A DNA stretch of 64,000 bases from CAVTHW01 sp963734625. Its GTDB lineage: Bacteria > Acidobacteriota > Terriglobia > Bryobacterales > Bryobacteraceae. A program made the position numbers and the translations under genes. This document shows, in pieces, positions 50,702 through 59,102 of this stretch. The stretch is from NCBI GenBank assembly GCA_963734625.1, contig CAVTHW010000014.1, positions 124,001 through 188,000 of the forward strand. The letters run 5' to 3'. The notes beneath the pieces were generated by a model, which worked only from the letters and a program-made list of their open reading frames with translations, was not told the origin of the DNA and did no database searches. Positions within the stretch are counted from its first letter, which is position 1, and every line of letters begins with the position of its first letter.

Positions 50702-51451
50702 ATGAGGTTCCTGAAGACAGTACCCGCAGCAGTGTTTTGCCTGGCGCTGATTAGCACAGTACTATCACCGGTCGCCAAGGCGGACGAGTGGAACAAGAAG
50801 ACCGTGATGACTTTCAGCGGACCTGTGGAGATTCCGGATGTGCACCTCCAGGGGTTCGGGGTGTTGCCAGCCGGCACCTATGTGTTCAAGATCATGAACT
50901 CGACCTCCAACCGCCACATCGTCCAGATTTTCAACAAGGAGGAAACGAAGATCTACGCCACCATCCTGGCCATCCCGAACTATCGCCTCAAGCCGACTGA
51001 CAAGACCGTGGTCACTTTCCGCGAGCGGCCGGCAGGTGAGCCTCCGGCGCTACGGGCATGGTTCTATCCCGGCAAGAGTTTCGGCGAGGAATTCGTGTAC
51101 TCGCGAGCTGAAGCAGCGGAGCTGGCCAAGGCGACCAACACGGTCGTTCTCTCCACCACGTCCGATTTGCCGGAGGAGGCCACACCCGAGATGATGACGA
51201 TGAACGAATCGAGCGTAGCGCAGTTAATGGAAACCCCTGTCGCTGCGACTCAACCCACGGGAGAAACCGAGGAAATCGCTTCGGCGGTCACCGCCCCGCC
51301 AGCCGCGGAGCTAGAGCCGGATACCTCGACACAAGTAGCGGAGATGACGCTTCCGAAAACAGCCAGTACGCTGCCGTTGATGGCGCTGCTTGGACTGCTG
51401 GCTTTGGGCGGAAGCTGGGCCATCGGACTGGTGCAAAAGCGGGCGAAGTAA
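50702..51451 (+). CDS. Secreted protein with LPKTAS-type sortase sorting signal
   Basis: A 249-aa exported protein. A signal peptide covers residues 1-27 (VPAAVFCLALISTVLSPVAKA). A conserved-looking domain lies at 30-140 (VLPAGTYVFKIMNSTSNRHI, IYATILAIPNYRLKPTDKTV), followed by a Thr/Glu/Pro-rich spacer at 150-215. The end is a classical cell-wall sorting signal: LPKTAS 217-222, a hydrophobic helix 223-244 (LPLMALLGLLALGGSWAIGL) and the basic tail QKRAK. A sortase gene lies two genes downstream, so this is its likely substrate. LPKTAS resembles the LPNTA(S/T) motif known for class D sortases. Strong ribosome binding site (AAAGGAGAAGGAG). Confidence 0.85.
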   Translation: MRFLKTVPAAVFCLALISTVLSPVAKADEWNKKTVMTFSGPVEIPDVHLQGFGVLPAGTYVFKIMNSTSNRHIVQIFNKEETKIYATILAIPNYRLKPTDKTVVTFRERPAGEPPALRAWFYPGKSFGEEFVYSRAEAAELAKATNTVVLSTTSDLPEEATPEMMTMNESSVAQLMETPVAATQPTGETEEIASAVTAPPAAELEPDTSTQVAEMTLPKTASTLPLMALLGLLALGGSWAIGLVQKRAK

Positions 51452-51515
51452 GTAGGCCCGGTCAACAAGGGCGCTCGGGGCCGGATTGCGTGGCGAGTTA
51501 AGAAAGCGAGCAGCA

Positions 51516-52511
51516 ATGCGGAGTGGGCGATCGCGGACGGGAGAGTCTGGCGCGGTGAAAGCGCTGGCTCTCCCGGTTCTTTTCCTGGTTGGCCTGGCAG
51601 TCTACTTTGGAAATCAGTCTCCGCCGGCGACACACGATGACGATTCGGGATCTTTCCAATTCGCGGTGGACGTTGCCCTGGTGGTATTGCACGTTACGGT
51701 GTCCGACCGGCAAGGCGGTTTTGTCTCGGATCTGGGACAGAAGGATTTTGTGGTTTATGAGGACAGCCGGCCGCAGACCATCCGGCTCTTCAGAAACGAA
51801 GATATTCCGGTCACCGTGGGACTGGTTGTGGACCACAGCACAACTATGCGGCCGAAGATTGTGGAGGTCGCCGCCGCCGCCCGGACCTTCGTGCGGTACA
51901 GCAATCCAGAAGACGAAATGTTCGTGGTCAATTTCAACGAGAAGGTCAGGCTGGGCCTGCCCAGCACGATCCGATTCACTGATAGCACCGACGAACTTGA
52001 ACACGCGATAACCGCCGCAGTTTCCGGAGGCCAGACGGCTCTTTACGACGCGATCGCCAAGGGGTTGGAGGAATTACAGGCAGGCAGCCGGGATAAGAAA
52101 GTGCTGATCGTCATCAGTGATGGCGGTGACAATAGAAGCGTGCACAGCCTGGCGCAGGTCATGAACCTGGCCCAGCAATCCAGCGCCATCATCTACACCA
52201 TAGGCCTCTTCGACGAAGAAGATCCGGACCGGAACCCCGGCGTGCTTAAGCGTCTGGCACAGGCCACGGGCGGCGAAGCCTTTGTGCCCGGCAAGCTCAG
52301 CGAAGTGGTGTCCATATGTGAGCGCATCGCCCGGGAGATTCGCCATCAATACACGATCGGATATGTTCCGAGCAACCCGGCTCGTGACGGATCTTATCGG
52401 GCCATTCGGGTAGTTGCCGGGTCGACGGACCGCGACAGACTGTCCGTGCGCACGCGCGCCGGCTACATCGCCGGCGGAGAGCCACGGCTTGGCAAGAAGA
52501 GCGCCAAATGA
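51516..52511 (+). CDS. VWA-domain protein of the acidobacterial type
   Basis: A membrane-anchored protein of about 331 aa. The N-terminal helix (ALALPVLFLVGLAVYFG) is followed by a segment typical of the acidobacterial VWFA-related family (VVLHVTVSDRQGGFVSDLGQ, DFVVYEDSRPQTIRLF). A von Willebrand A domain then follows with a MIDAS-like DHSTT, ALYDAIAKGLEEL and VLIVISDGGDNRS. Probably binds protein or metal ions at the surface. It lies between the sorting-signal protein and the sortase, overlapping the latter by 4 bp, so the three form one operon. The ATG 51516 is preferred to the TTG at 51486. Confidence 0.85.
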   Translation: MRSGRSRTGESGAVKALALPVLFLVGLAVYFGNQSPPATHDDDSGSFQFAVDVALVVLHVTVSDRQGGFVSDLGQKDFVVYEDSRPQTIRLFRNEDIPVTVGLVVDHSTTMRPKIVEVAAAARTFVRYSNPEDEMFVVNFNEKVRLGLPSTIRFTDSTDELEHAITAAVSGGQTALYDAIAKGLEELQAGSRDKKVLIVISDGGDNRSVHSLAQVMNLAQQSSAIIYTIGLFDEEDPDRNPGVLKRLAQATGGEAFVPGKLSEVVSICERIAREIRHQYTIGYVPSNPARDGSYRAIRVVAGSTDRDRLSVRTRAGYIAGGEPRLGKKSAK

Positions 52512-53089
52512 GGCCTGTCAGGCGGATTCTGAAGTGGACCCAGCGGGCGCTCTTTGTCTGCGCCGTCCTGCTTCTGGGCTATTACGGGTTCGCCCTGGTG
52601 GACGCCTGGGTTTTCCAGAAGCGCGAAAGCATCGACCTGGACCGTCTGCTGCGCGATCGACGTGCGGCGAGCGAGAGCCCGCCTCCCGCCGTAACCGACG
52701 GTATGATCGGCCGCATCGAGATCCCACGTCTCCTCCTTTCAGCGGTTGTCCTCGAAGGGACCGGCGAGACCACCCTCCGGCGCGCGGTCGGACATATTTC
52801 CGGCACGGCGCTGCCGGGGCAGCCCGGCAACGTGGGCCTGGCCGGGCACCGGGACACGTTCTTTCTCCCGCTGAAGGACTTGAGGATCAAGGACGAGGTT
52901 CAGCTCTCGACGATGAAAGGCAATTTCAATTACGAAGTCGAGTCGCTGAGGGTGGTGGAGCCGGACAATGTCGGGGTACTCGCTCCGTCAGGCGAGAACG
53001 TGCTGACGTTGGTGACATGTTACCCGTTCTACTTCGTCGGGCCGGCGCCCAAGCGGTGGATCGTTACAGCCAGACAAGTGTCCCCATAA
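52508..53089 (+). CDS. Sortase (class D-like) with complete active site
   Basis: A membrane transpeptidase of 193 aa that would cleave the LPKTAS signal and join the protein to a surface acceptor. The N-terminal helix (TQRALFVCAVLLLGYYGFAL) anchors it with the catalytic domain outside. The active-site residues are His114 in GLAGHRDTFF, Cys171 in LTLVTCYPFYFVGPAPKR and Arg183 in the same segment. IGRIEIPRLLLSAVVLEGTG and GHISGTALPGQPGNVG match class D-type sortases. Starts in an ATGA overlap with the VWA gene. The host is probably diderm, which makes the acceptor unclear. Confidence 0.9.
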   Translation: MRPVRRILKWTQRALFVCAVLLLGYYGFALVDAWVFQKRESIDLDRLLRDRRAASESPPPAVTDGMIGRIEIPRLLLSAVVLEGTGETTLRRAVGHISGTALPGQPGNVGLAGHRDTFFLPLKDLRIKDEVQLSTMKGNFNYEVESLRVVEPDNVGVLAPSGENVLTLVTCYPFYFVGPAPKRWIVTARQVSP

Positions 53090-53165
53090 TTTGCTACCCG
53101 CCCCACGCCCCCGGGTTCCGTAGCGCCTAAGGGAGATCTGGACCTTCGCCGGCTGGCCCGGCGCG

Positions 53166-53327
53166 TCAGGCGCTCTTTCGCTTTGTTGCGACTCCACGCC
53201 GCTGCCGAAGAACCGGAGCGAGTGCTCGTAGCGCTTGATTGACAGTCGCACCGTCAGGGAAGACATCGAGTACGTCGGGATCGATCACCGCGATGTTGGC
53301 GCCCTGAGCGTATTTCGCCGCCGTCAC
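53166..53327 (-). CDS. Possible small protein, 53 aa
   Basis: Read from GTG 53327 on the minus strand: GVTAAKYAQGANIAVIDPDV, then a segment with LDVFPDGATVNQALRALAPV and a basic C-terminus. The pattern 'YAxGxNIxVIDPDxxxxFPDxxxVNxALRxL' resembles small conserved proteins of about 50 residues seen in cyanobacteria and acidobacteria; I cannot name the family. The upstream start is weak, and the ORF might be the tail of a gene cut by the nearby insertion sequence. The rest of 53090-53469 holds no other recognisable gene. Confidence 0.45.
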   Translation of the reverse strand: MTAAKYAQGANIAVIDPDVLDVFPDGATVNQALRALAPVLRQRRGVATKRKSA

Positions 53328-53469
53328 ACCGCTACCCCCCTGACCGCTCCCTCCCGGGGCCGTGAAAGAATCGCGCGCCTCACACCCTGGGTGCCGCCGG
53401 GCGGCTGGCTTGCGTTTACACGGCTCTATCCTCGCTCGACTCTGAAATGGCTGGGCCGCCCCGCGGCGG

Positions 53470-54928
53470 TCAGGCCGCTTTCAACTGCGGCCTCCAGCAC
53501 AGCCGGATCCACTGCTGCACATTGTAGGCGATCGCCAGCCACAGGGCTTCCTTAGCCGCCTTGGCCAGACCCCGCACCGAGAACCGCCGCCATTTCCACG
53601 TCCCTTTCCAGCACATGTGCGGAAACTCCGCCACCTCACTGCGGCGGCTGTAGATCTGCTTGGCCTCCGCCGTTTCCATCCGCCGCTGGAAGCTCTGCAT
53701 CGCTTCGCTCTCGATCACCCGTTCCACCTGCCGCCCCGCGGCGCTACGCGGACAACAAAGCAGTTTGACCTCGCAGGCTTGGCAGTCCACCGCGCTCGCC
53801 TGGTATACGTTACAGCTAACCCCATGGTGCTGACGGATTTTGACCAGCGCCAAACACCTGCCCCGCGGGCAGCTCAGTGTGTCGCTCGCCGCATCGTGCA
53901 CAAAAGCTGCCGGTCGAAACTCCTCGGCGATGCCTTGCCGCACAAACGCCCCCGCGCTCCGGCTGTCGGAGTCTTTCCATGGCGCGATCAACTCCAACGT
54001 CTGCTCGCTGAGCCGCTCCACGTTCTCCCGACTCACGTACTCGCCGTCGGCGATCATCTGCGCGGGCCGTTGTCCCGTGATCCGGCTGGCCCGTTCCACG
54101 GCCGGCAGCAGTTCCTGGGTATCGTTCGGCGCTGCCGTCACCTCCACCGCCACGATGACCCGCGATTTCGCCTCGGTCGTCACCTGTACGTTGCAGCTCG
54201 GCGCCCACCCGCCGTCGGCGTGCTTAATCTTGCGGGCTTCTGGTTCCGTTTCGCCCACCTGTAGTTTCGCCCGTTGTTTCGCCGCCGCCGTTTCCGTTTC
54301 GCGCTGGGTCAACTCCTCCAGCGCGGCCTGCAGCCGGGCGGCTTTTTCCCGCACCGCCCGCTCTTGCGCCGGTGAAACGACTCCTTGCCGGTTTGCGCCC
54401 GCACCTTCGTGCCGTCCTGCAGTAGCGTTTGCAAATCCACCAGGTCGGCGCTTTGCAGCGCCGCCAGGATCTTCACGAACAGCGCGTCCAACTGCTCCTT
54501 CTGGCCCATCCGGAAGTCCGACAGTGCGTGATGATTGATCGACTGATCCGCCGCCAGCCAGCGTAGCGCGGGCTCCCATACCATGCTCCGCTGGATGGCC
54601 CGCGCCGAGGCGATCCCCTGACTGTAGGCGTACACCCAGATGCTGATCAGCACCTGCGGGGATCAACTCGGCCGCCCCGCCCGCTCGCCCCGGTTCAAAC
54701 AGTCCCGCTCGAACTCTTGCAGGTCGAGACTCTCCACCAGCGCCCAAATCGCCCGCGCCGGATGGTCCACAGCGAGTAGCGCTTCGACGTCCATCTGCGC
54801 CCAGCGCATCTGTTTTCGGTCCAGCACGACGAAGCGGGGCTTGGGCGGGGGGCCTCGACCGCCGGGCAGCAGATCGGCTCGGGCTCGGGATGCTCGGGAA
54901 TGTCAAGCCAAGCGGGTTGGTCACTCAC
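53470..54928 (-). pseudogene. IS1182-family transposase, broken
   Basis: The frame-corrected reading starts at GTG 54928 (MSDQPAWLDIPEHPEPEP). It shifts at a C-run near 54846-54855 to FVVLDRKQMRWAQMDVEALL, meets an in-frame TGA at about 54661-54664 (RPS*SPQVLISIWVYAYSQG), shifts again near 54361-54366, and continues as ERAVREKAARLQAALEEL to the stop at 53470. DDE-type pieces remain: LLQDGTKVRAQTG, AQMIADGEYVSRENV, and the cysteine-rich part. Three lesions make it inactive. I could not identify convincing terminal inverted repeats or a target duplication. Confidence 0.85.
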
Positions 54929-55049
54929 AGTGCCAGCATACGGAGATTCAAAACCTTTTCAAGAGGAAATGTTTTACTTCGGGGTGGCCTCGATTTCTTC
55001 ACAGTCCCGGGAGGGAGTGGTCAGTATTTGCTACGCAGTGCATCAGGCT

Positions 55050-55073
55050 GAAGGTTCGATTCCTTCGGCGACG
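55050..55073 (+). other. tRNA T-arm-like relic
   Basis: GAAGG-TTCGATT-CCTTC (55050-55066) is a perfect T-stem with a consensus T-loop, followed by GGCGACG. No matching acceptor 5' strand, D-arm or anticodon arm lies upstream and no CCA follows. It looks like the 3' piece of a tRNA or tRNA-like gene, as left behind at integration sites. It is close to the broken transposase. The stretch 54929-55087 has no gene. Confidence 0.4.
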
Positions 55074-55087
55074 TCAGCCCTTCCCGT

Positions 55088-55282
55088 TCACTTGCCCCTC
55101 ACACCACGGAGAACTCCCCAAACGCCGACCGCGAATAGGCCCACCGATCCGAGCCAATATCCGGCGTTGTGGAAACTGCTGAGCGGTGGAAGCCTTACGC
55201 CGGTCTTGATCCAGCCGGACAGGAAGTAAACCATAATGATGCCACCCATCAGCACCTGGACAATTCTCCAAGCGAGCTTCAT
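55088..55282 (-). CDS. Small two-helix membrane protein
   Basis: A 64-aa protein with two hydrophobic helices (VQVLMGGIIMVYFLSG and WLGSVGLFAVGVWGVL). ATG 55282 follows GAGGG at a plausible distance. The longer frame to 55384 adds a hydrophilic stretch without conserved look. No family recognised. It lies 102 bp after the hybrid kinase on the same strand. Confidence 0.5.
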   Translation of the reverse strand: MKLAWRIVQVLMGGIIMVYFLSGWIKTGVRLPPLSSFHNAGYWLGSVGLFAVGVWGVLRGVRGK

Positions 55283-55384
55283 CTTGTCGGACCCTCGCAC
55301 TTGACCTTCACCCTCTTCGCCAGCTGGAACGGCGGGTAAGGCTCTAATCCAGGATTCCCGCTTTGCCTTCCCGGCCGCCATCAA

Positions 55385-58300
55385 TCATACATCCAAACCG
55401 GCTCGGTAGGCGCCGTTCTGAAGCTGAATGAGGCCCATGTACTTGTCGAGCATCTCGCACAACTGCGCCGCGCGGAATGGCTTGCTCAAGTAGTCATCCA
55501 TCCCCGCCTCTAAGCAGCGCTCGCGGTCGTCGGCCATGGCTCCCGCCGTCAGGGCGATGATGGGCGTGTGACGGGCCGCGCCTTCGCGATTGCGAATCTC
55601 GCCGGTGGCCTGGTAGCCGTCCATCTCCGGCATCTGGCAATCCATGAAGATCAGATCGTAGGGCAGTAGAGCGGCCATGTCGAGCGCCTCCTGCCCGTTG
55701 GCGGCCACGTCCACCCGGCACCCCAGCTTTTTGAGCAGCGCCGCTGCCACCTTCTGATTGACGATGTTGTCCTCCACCAGCAGGACGCGCCGCCCCCCGA
55801 AAGACGGCAGCGCACTCGGTTCCTTCGATTTCCCCACTTTCAGTTCTGCCCGCGGAAGCGGATTCGTACGGAGTGGCATCTCAATGGAAAAAGTCGACCC
55901 TTTCCCCCCTTGGCTGGTCAGGCTCAGGGTTCCACCCATCAACTCCACAAGCTGCCTGGAGATGGCCAGGCCCAACCCCGTGCCGCCAGACTTGCGTGTG
56001 GTTGAAGAGTCCACTTGCTGGAACTTCTGAAACAGCATTCCCTGGCGGTCGGCTGGAATCCCGATTCCGGTATCACGCACTGCAATCCGGATGGAAGCCA
56101 AACCTTCGGAGATCGGCAGGCTGCCGGCTTCGATCAGCACTTGGCCGCGTTCGGTGAACTTGATGGCGTTGGAAACCAGGTTCAGCACCACCTGCCGGAT
56201 GCGGCCGGGGGCGCCTAGGAATTCGCGGGGTGCATCCGGAGCGTAGCGGAGCAGCAGTTCGAGCTTCTTCTCGTGGGCTTTCACCGCCAGCAGTCCGACC
56301 ACGTCTTCCAGGGCGCTCGCCAGGTCGAAGGGGATAATCTCCAGATCGAGTTTGCCGGCCTCGATCTTGGAAAAATCCAGAATGTCGTTGATGATGCCGA
56401 GCAGCGCTTCGCCGGAGTCGCGGACGGTTTCCGCGTAGCCCTTCTGCTCGGGGGTCAACCGCGTGTCCAGCAGCAACCCGGTCATTCCGATGACGCCGTT
56501 CATGGGGGTACGGATCTCATGGCTCATCGAGGAAAGAAAATCGCTCTTGGAGCGAGTGGCGGCCTCGGCGCGATCCCTCGCCACCGCCAGTTGCTGGACC
56601 AACCGGGCCAGGTCGGCGCTGTTTCTTTCCTGGGTCTCGCGGGCCTCCTCCAGGTCGCTAAGGTATTTCTGGATGCGCTCCTCGGCCTGCTTGCGCCCAG
56701 TGATGTCCAGCGCAATGCCGGTCATGCGGATCGGTTTGTTCTCCGCGTCCCGAACCAAACTCCCGCGAGCCTGGATATAGCGGATGCCGCCGCCGGGCAG
56801 CCTGGCGCGAAACTCCAGCTCGGGCGGAGCTTCCCCAGCCAGACAGGCACCGAGCCACTCTTGCATGGCGGCCCGGTCGTCGGGGTGGATCAGACTCGGA
56901 AGCGTCTCGCCGGAGGGAACAAAGGCATCCGGCGAGACCCCATGCAGGCGGTACGTTTCGGGCGACCAATGCAACACGCTGGCGCCAGCCGCCAAATCCC
57001 AGCTCCAGCTACCGATGTGGGCAACGCTCTGTGATTCGGACAGAAAATGCTCTTTCGCCCGTAACTCCTCCTCCATCCGCTTCCGTTCGGTGATGTCGGT
57101 GTCGCTGCCGTGGTAGCCCCGCAGGGTTCCGTCGGCGTTTAGCAGGGGAATGCCGTTGGTGGAGACCCACACGAGGCGGCTATCTTTCGTCACCACGGCG
57201 TTGACTAAGCCCTCGAACGGCTCCTTCCGCTCGAAGACCTCGAGGGCTCCGGCTTTGAACGCTTCGCGTCCTTCTTCCGGGTGCAGATCGTAGAAGTGCA
57301 GCCGGCCCACCAGTTCGTCGGGGCGGTAGCTCCAAACGGTCTCGGCCACATGGCTGATATGGGTGTAGAGGCCCTGGGCGTCCACTTCCCAGGTGATGGT
57401 GCGGCTCTGCTCAGCCAACTGGTCGAACCGGGCCTCGCTCTCCCGCAACGCCTCCTCAGTCCGCTTGCGCTCGGTGATGTCGCGGAAGACACCAAGGGCC
57501 CCCGTGAACCGGCCCTCCGCGGTGATGTCCGGCACGGCTGTCACCAGAATCTGCCGCGTGGCCCCGTCGGGCCGCAGAATCTCCAGCTCGTAGCAACCCT
57601 CCCGGCCACCGCGCCGGTTTGCGCTCTCCGCCAGGAGGCGGCGGGATTCCTCGGGCCCAAGGAATTCGATCAAGCTCCTCCCCACCAGCCCACCCGCAGG
57701 AACGCCGAAGATGGTCTCGGCGGCAGGGTTCGCAAACTGAAAGCGCTCCCCGTCGTCCACGGATCCAATTCCTTCGCCAGCGTGGCTGAAAAGCTGGCGG
57801 AAACGTTCCTCGCTCTCCCGCAGCGCCTCTTTTGCCCGCTCAATGGCATTGCCGGTGCGCCCCGCGGTCCAGGCGGTGATGCCCAGGATCAGAACACAGG
57901 CCAAAATGCCCTCCAGGGAGTGCCAAACCGCCGGACTCGCACTCGGCAGGGTCAAGTTCATCGAGTCCAGCCAGCCGTCAAAGAGTATGAGCAGCAGCAC
58001 ACTCGGCAAGAAGGCACGCAAGAGCACGCCGCGCATGGAATCTCCGCTCCAGGCACGCAACTCCGGCACCCCGGGCAGCGCCAGGCTGCCCTCTCCCGCG
58101 CCCAGCAGCACGAAGGCCAGGGCCGTGGGAAAAGCCACTGGAATGGCGGCGCCGCCGTACAATAACGGCGCGCTGTAGGCATACCCGACCGAGACCACCA
58201 GGCCGATCGCTGCCCCCAGCAGCGCGAACAGGGCGGCCGTGGAGTCGGCAAAACGCCACCGGGCGGCCTGGAGCAAGAGCATTAGCGCTGCACCTTCAAG

Positions 58301-58720
58301 AAGAAGCGCCCCGCCAGTCAAAGGCGACATTCGGCCCAGCGGGATCTGGCCGAGGTGTGCATTGGTTCTAGAAAGCACCCACTCCAGGCCCGGATCGAAG
58401 CCGGTGAAGAATTGTCCTAGAACCAGCAATCCCAAGCCAGCGGGAAGGACGGCTAGGGCCAGCGCCAGACGCCGGTTCAGCCGATGTGCGGGCCAGCGGG
58501 CATAGTTGAAGACTCCGCTGCCGAGAAGAAGCACGGCCAGAGCGGTGCTGGGAGCCATCGGGATGGACTTGCCCCACTGCCCCGCCAGGAACCGGGCGTC
58601 CAACAGCCAACCTGCTAACGCCAGCAAGGCGATGCCGCAAGCCGCTCCCGCGCACAGTTGAGTGAACCGTTTCGGCAAAGCTTCCCCCCGGGATTGCTCC
58701 TCATTAAGCTCTATCGGCAC
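55385..58720 (-). CDS. Hybrid sensor histidine kinase with three PAS domains and a receiver
   Basis: A 1111-aa membrane sensor. Residues 20-300 form a multi-helix module of the MASE kind. Three PAS/PAC units follow (RFRQLFSHAGEGIGSVDDGE, RFDQLAEQSRTITWEVDAQG, AHIGSWSWDLAAGASVLHWS, each with a DITERK- or DITGRK-like end), then a coiled coil. HisKA contains SHEIRTPMNGVIGM, HATPase_c has VLNLVSNAIKFTERG and GTGLGLAISRQLVELMGG, and the C-terminal receiver carries its phospho-Asp in LIFMDCQMPEMDG. No Hpt or output regulator is adjacent. Likely senses redox or an envelope signal and starts a phosphorelay. Confidence 0.92.
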   Translation of the reverse strand: MPIELNEEQSRGEALPKRFTQLCAGAACGIALLALAGWLLDARFLAGQWGKSIPMAPSTALAVLLLGSGVFNYARWPAHRLNRRLALALAVLPAGLGLLVLGQFFTGFDPGLEWVLSRTNAHLGQIPLGRMSPLTGGALLLEGAALMLLLQAARWRFADSTAALFALLGAAIGLVVSVGYAYSAPLLYGGAAIPVAFPTALAFVLLGAGEGSLALPGVPELRAWSGDSMRGVLLRAFLPSVLLLILFDGWLDSMNLTLPSASPAVWHSLEGILACVLILGITAWTAGRTGNAIERAKEALRESEERFRQLFSHAGEGIGSVDDGERFQFANPAAETIFGVPAGGLVGRSLIEFLGPEESRRLLAESANRRGGREGCYELEILRPDGATRQILVTAVPDITAEGRFTGALGVFRDITERKRTEEALRESEARFDQLAEQSRTITWEVDAQGLYTHISHVAETVWSYRPDELVGRLHFYDLHPEEGREAFKAGALEVFERKEPFEGLVNAVVTKDSRLVWVSTNGIPLLNADGTLRGYHGSDTDITERKRMEEELRAKEHFLSESQSVAHIGSWSWDLAAGASVLHWSPETYRLHGVSPDAFVPSGETLPSLIHPDDRAAMQEWLGACLAGEAPPELEFRARLPGGGIRYIQARGSLVRDAENKPIRMTGIALDITGRKQAEERIQKYLSDLEEARETQERNSADLARLVQQLAVARDRAEAATRSKSDFLSSMSHEIRTPMNGVIGMTGLLLDTRLTPEQKGYAETVRDSGEALLGIINDILDFSKIEAGKLDLEIIPFDLASALEDVVGLLAVKAHEKKLELLLRYAPDAPREFLGAPGRIRQVVLNLVSNAIKFTERGQVLIEAGSLPISEGLASIRIAVRDTGIGIPADRQGMLFQKFQQVDSSTTRKSGGTGLGLAISRQLVELMGGTLSLTSQGGKGSTFSIEMPLRTNPLPRAELKVGKSKEPSALPSFGGRRVLLVEDNIVNQKVAAALLKKLGCRVDVAANGQEALDMAALLPYDLIFMDCQMPEMDGYQATGEIRNREGAARHTPIIALTAGAMADDRERCLEAGMDDYLSKPFRAAQLCEMLDKYMGLIQLQNGAYRAGLDV

Positions 58721-58778
58721 AAATGGCCGCCATTTCGCTTCATTAGCATTTTCGCGATCCTGCTATCCTGGTCCTACC

Positions 58779-59087
58779 ATGGAGCAAATCCGCGTGGTCT
58801 ATGAAGAATTCAAGGTCCTCGGGCACGAACTGGTGGACAAAGTGGGCCAGTTGATCCACGCCGGGAACGTGCGCCGGATCATCGTCAAGGATGAGAAAGG
58901 CAACACGTTTACGGAAATCCCTTTGACCGTGGCGACGGTGGGCGTGATCGCGGCGCCGGTGCTGGCTGGGCTGGGCGCGATCGCCGCGCTGATTGCCAAC
59001 TTCACCTTGGGCGTGGAGCGGGTGAAGGAGAACACAACCCAGGCCGCGCCTGAAGACCCTGGATGCGCCCCGAAGCCCGATCTGTGA
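58779..59087 (+). CDS. DUF4342-type small membrane protein
   Basis: A 102-aa protein: EFKVLGHELVDKVGQLIHAG, VRRIIVKDEKGNTFTEIPLT and a hydrophobic glycine-rich end (VIAAPVLAGLGAIAALIANF) match the DUF4342 pattern. Function unknown. The ATG 58779 is chosen because the upstream frame lies in the leader. It converges on the kdp genes. Confidence 0.8.
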   Translation: MEQIRVVYEEFKVLGHELVDKVGQLIHAGNVRRIIVKDEKGNTFTEIPLTVATVGVIAAPVLAGLGAIAALIANFTLGVERVKENTTQAAPEDPGCAPKPDL

Positions 59088-59102
59088 GAGTTCAGCGCTC
59101 GA

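Noticed and set aside
54309..54653. Stand-alone short transposase-like gene
   Set aside because: It is the middle part of the IS1182-type transposase in another frame; it reads on both sides into the other fragments once lesions are corrected.
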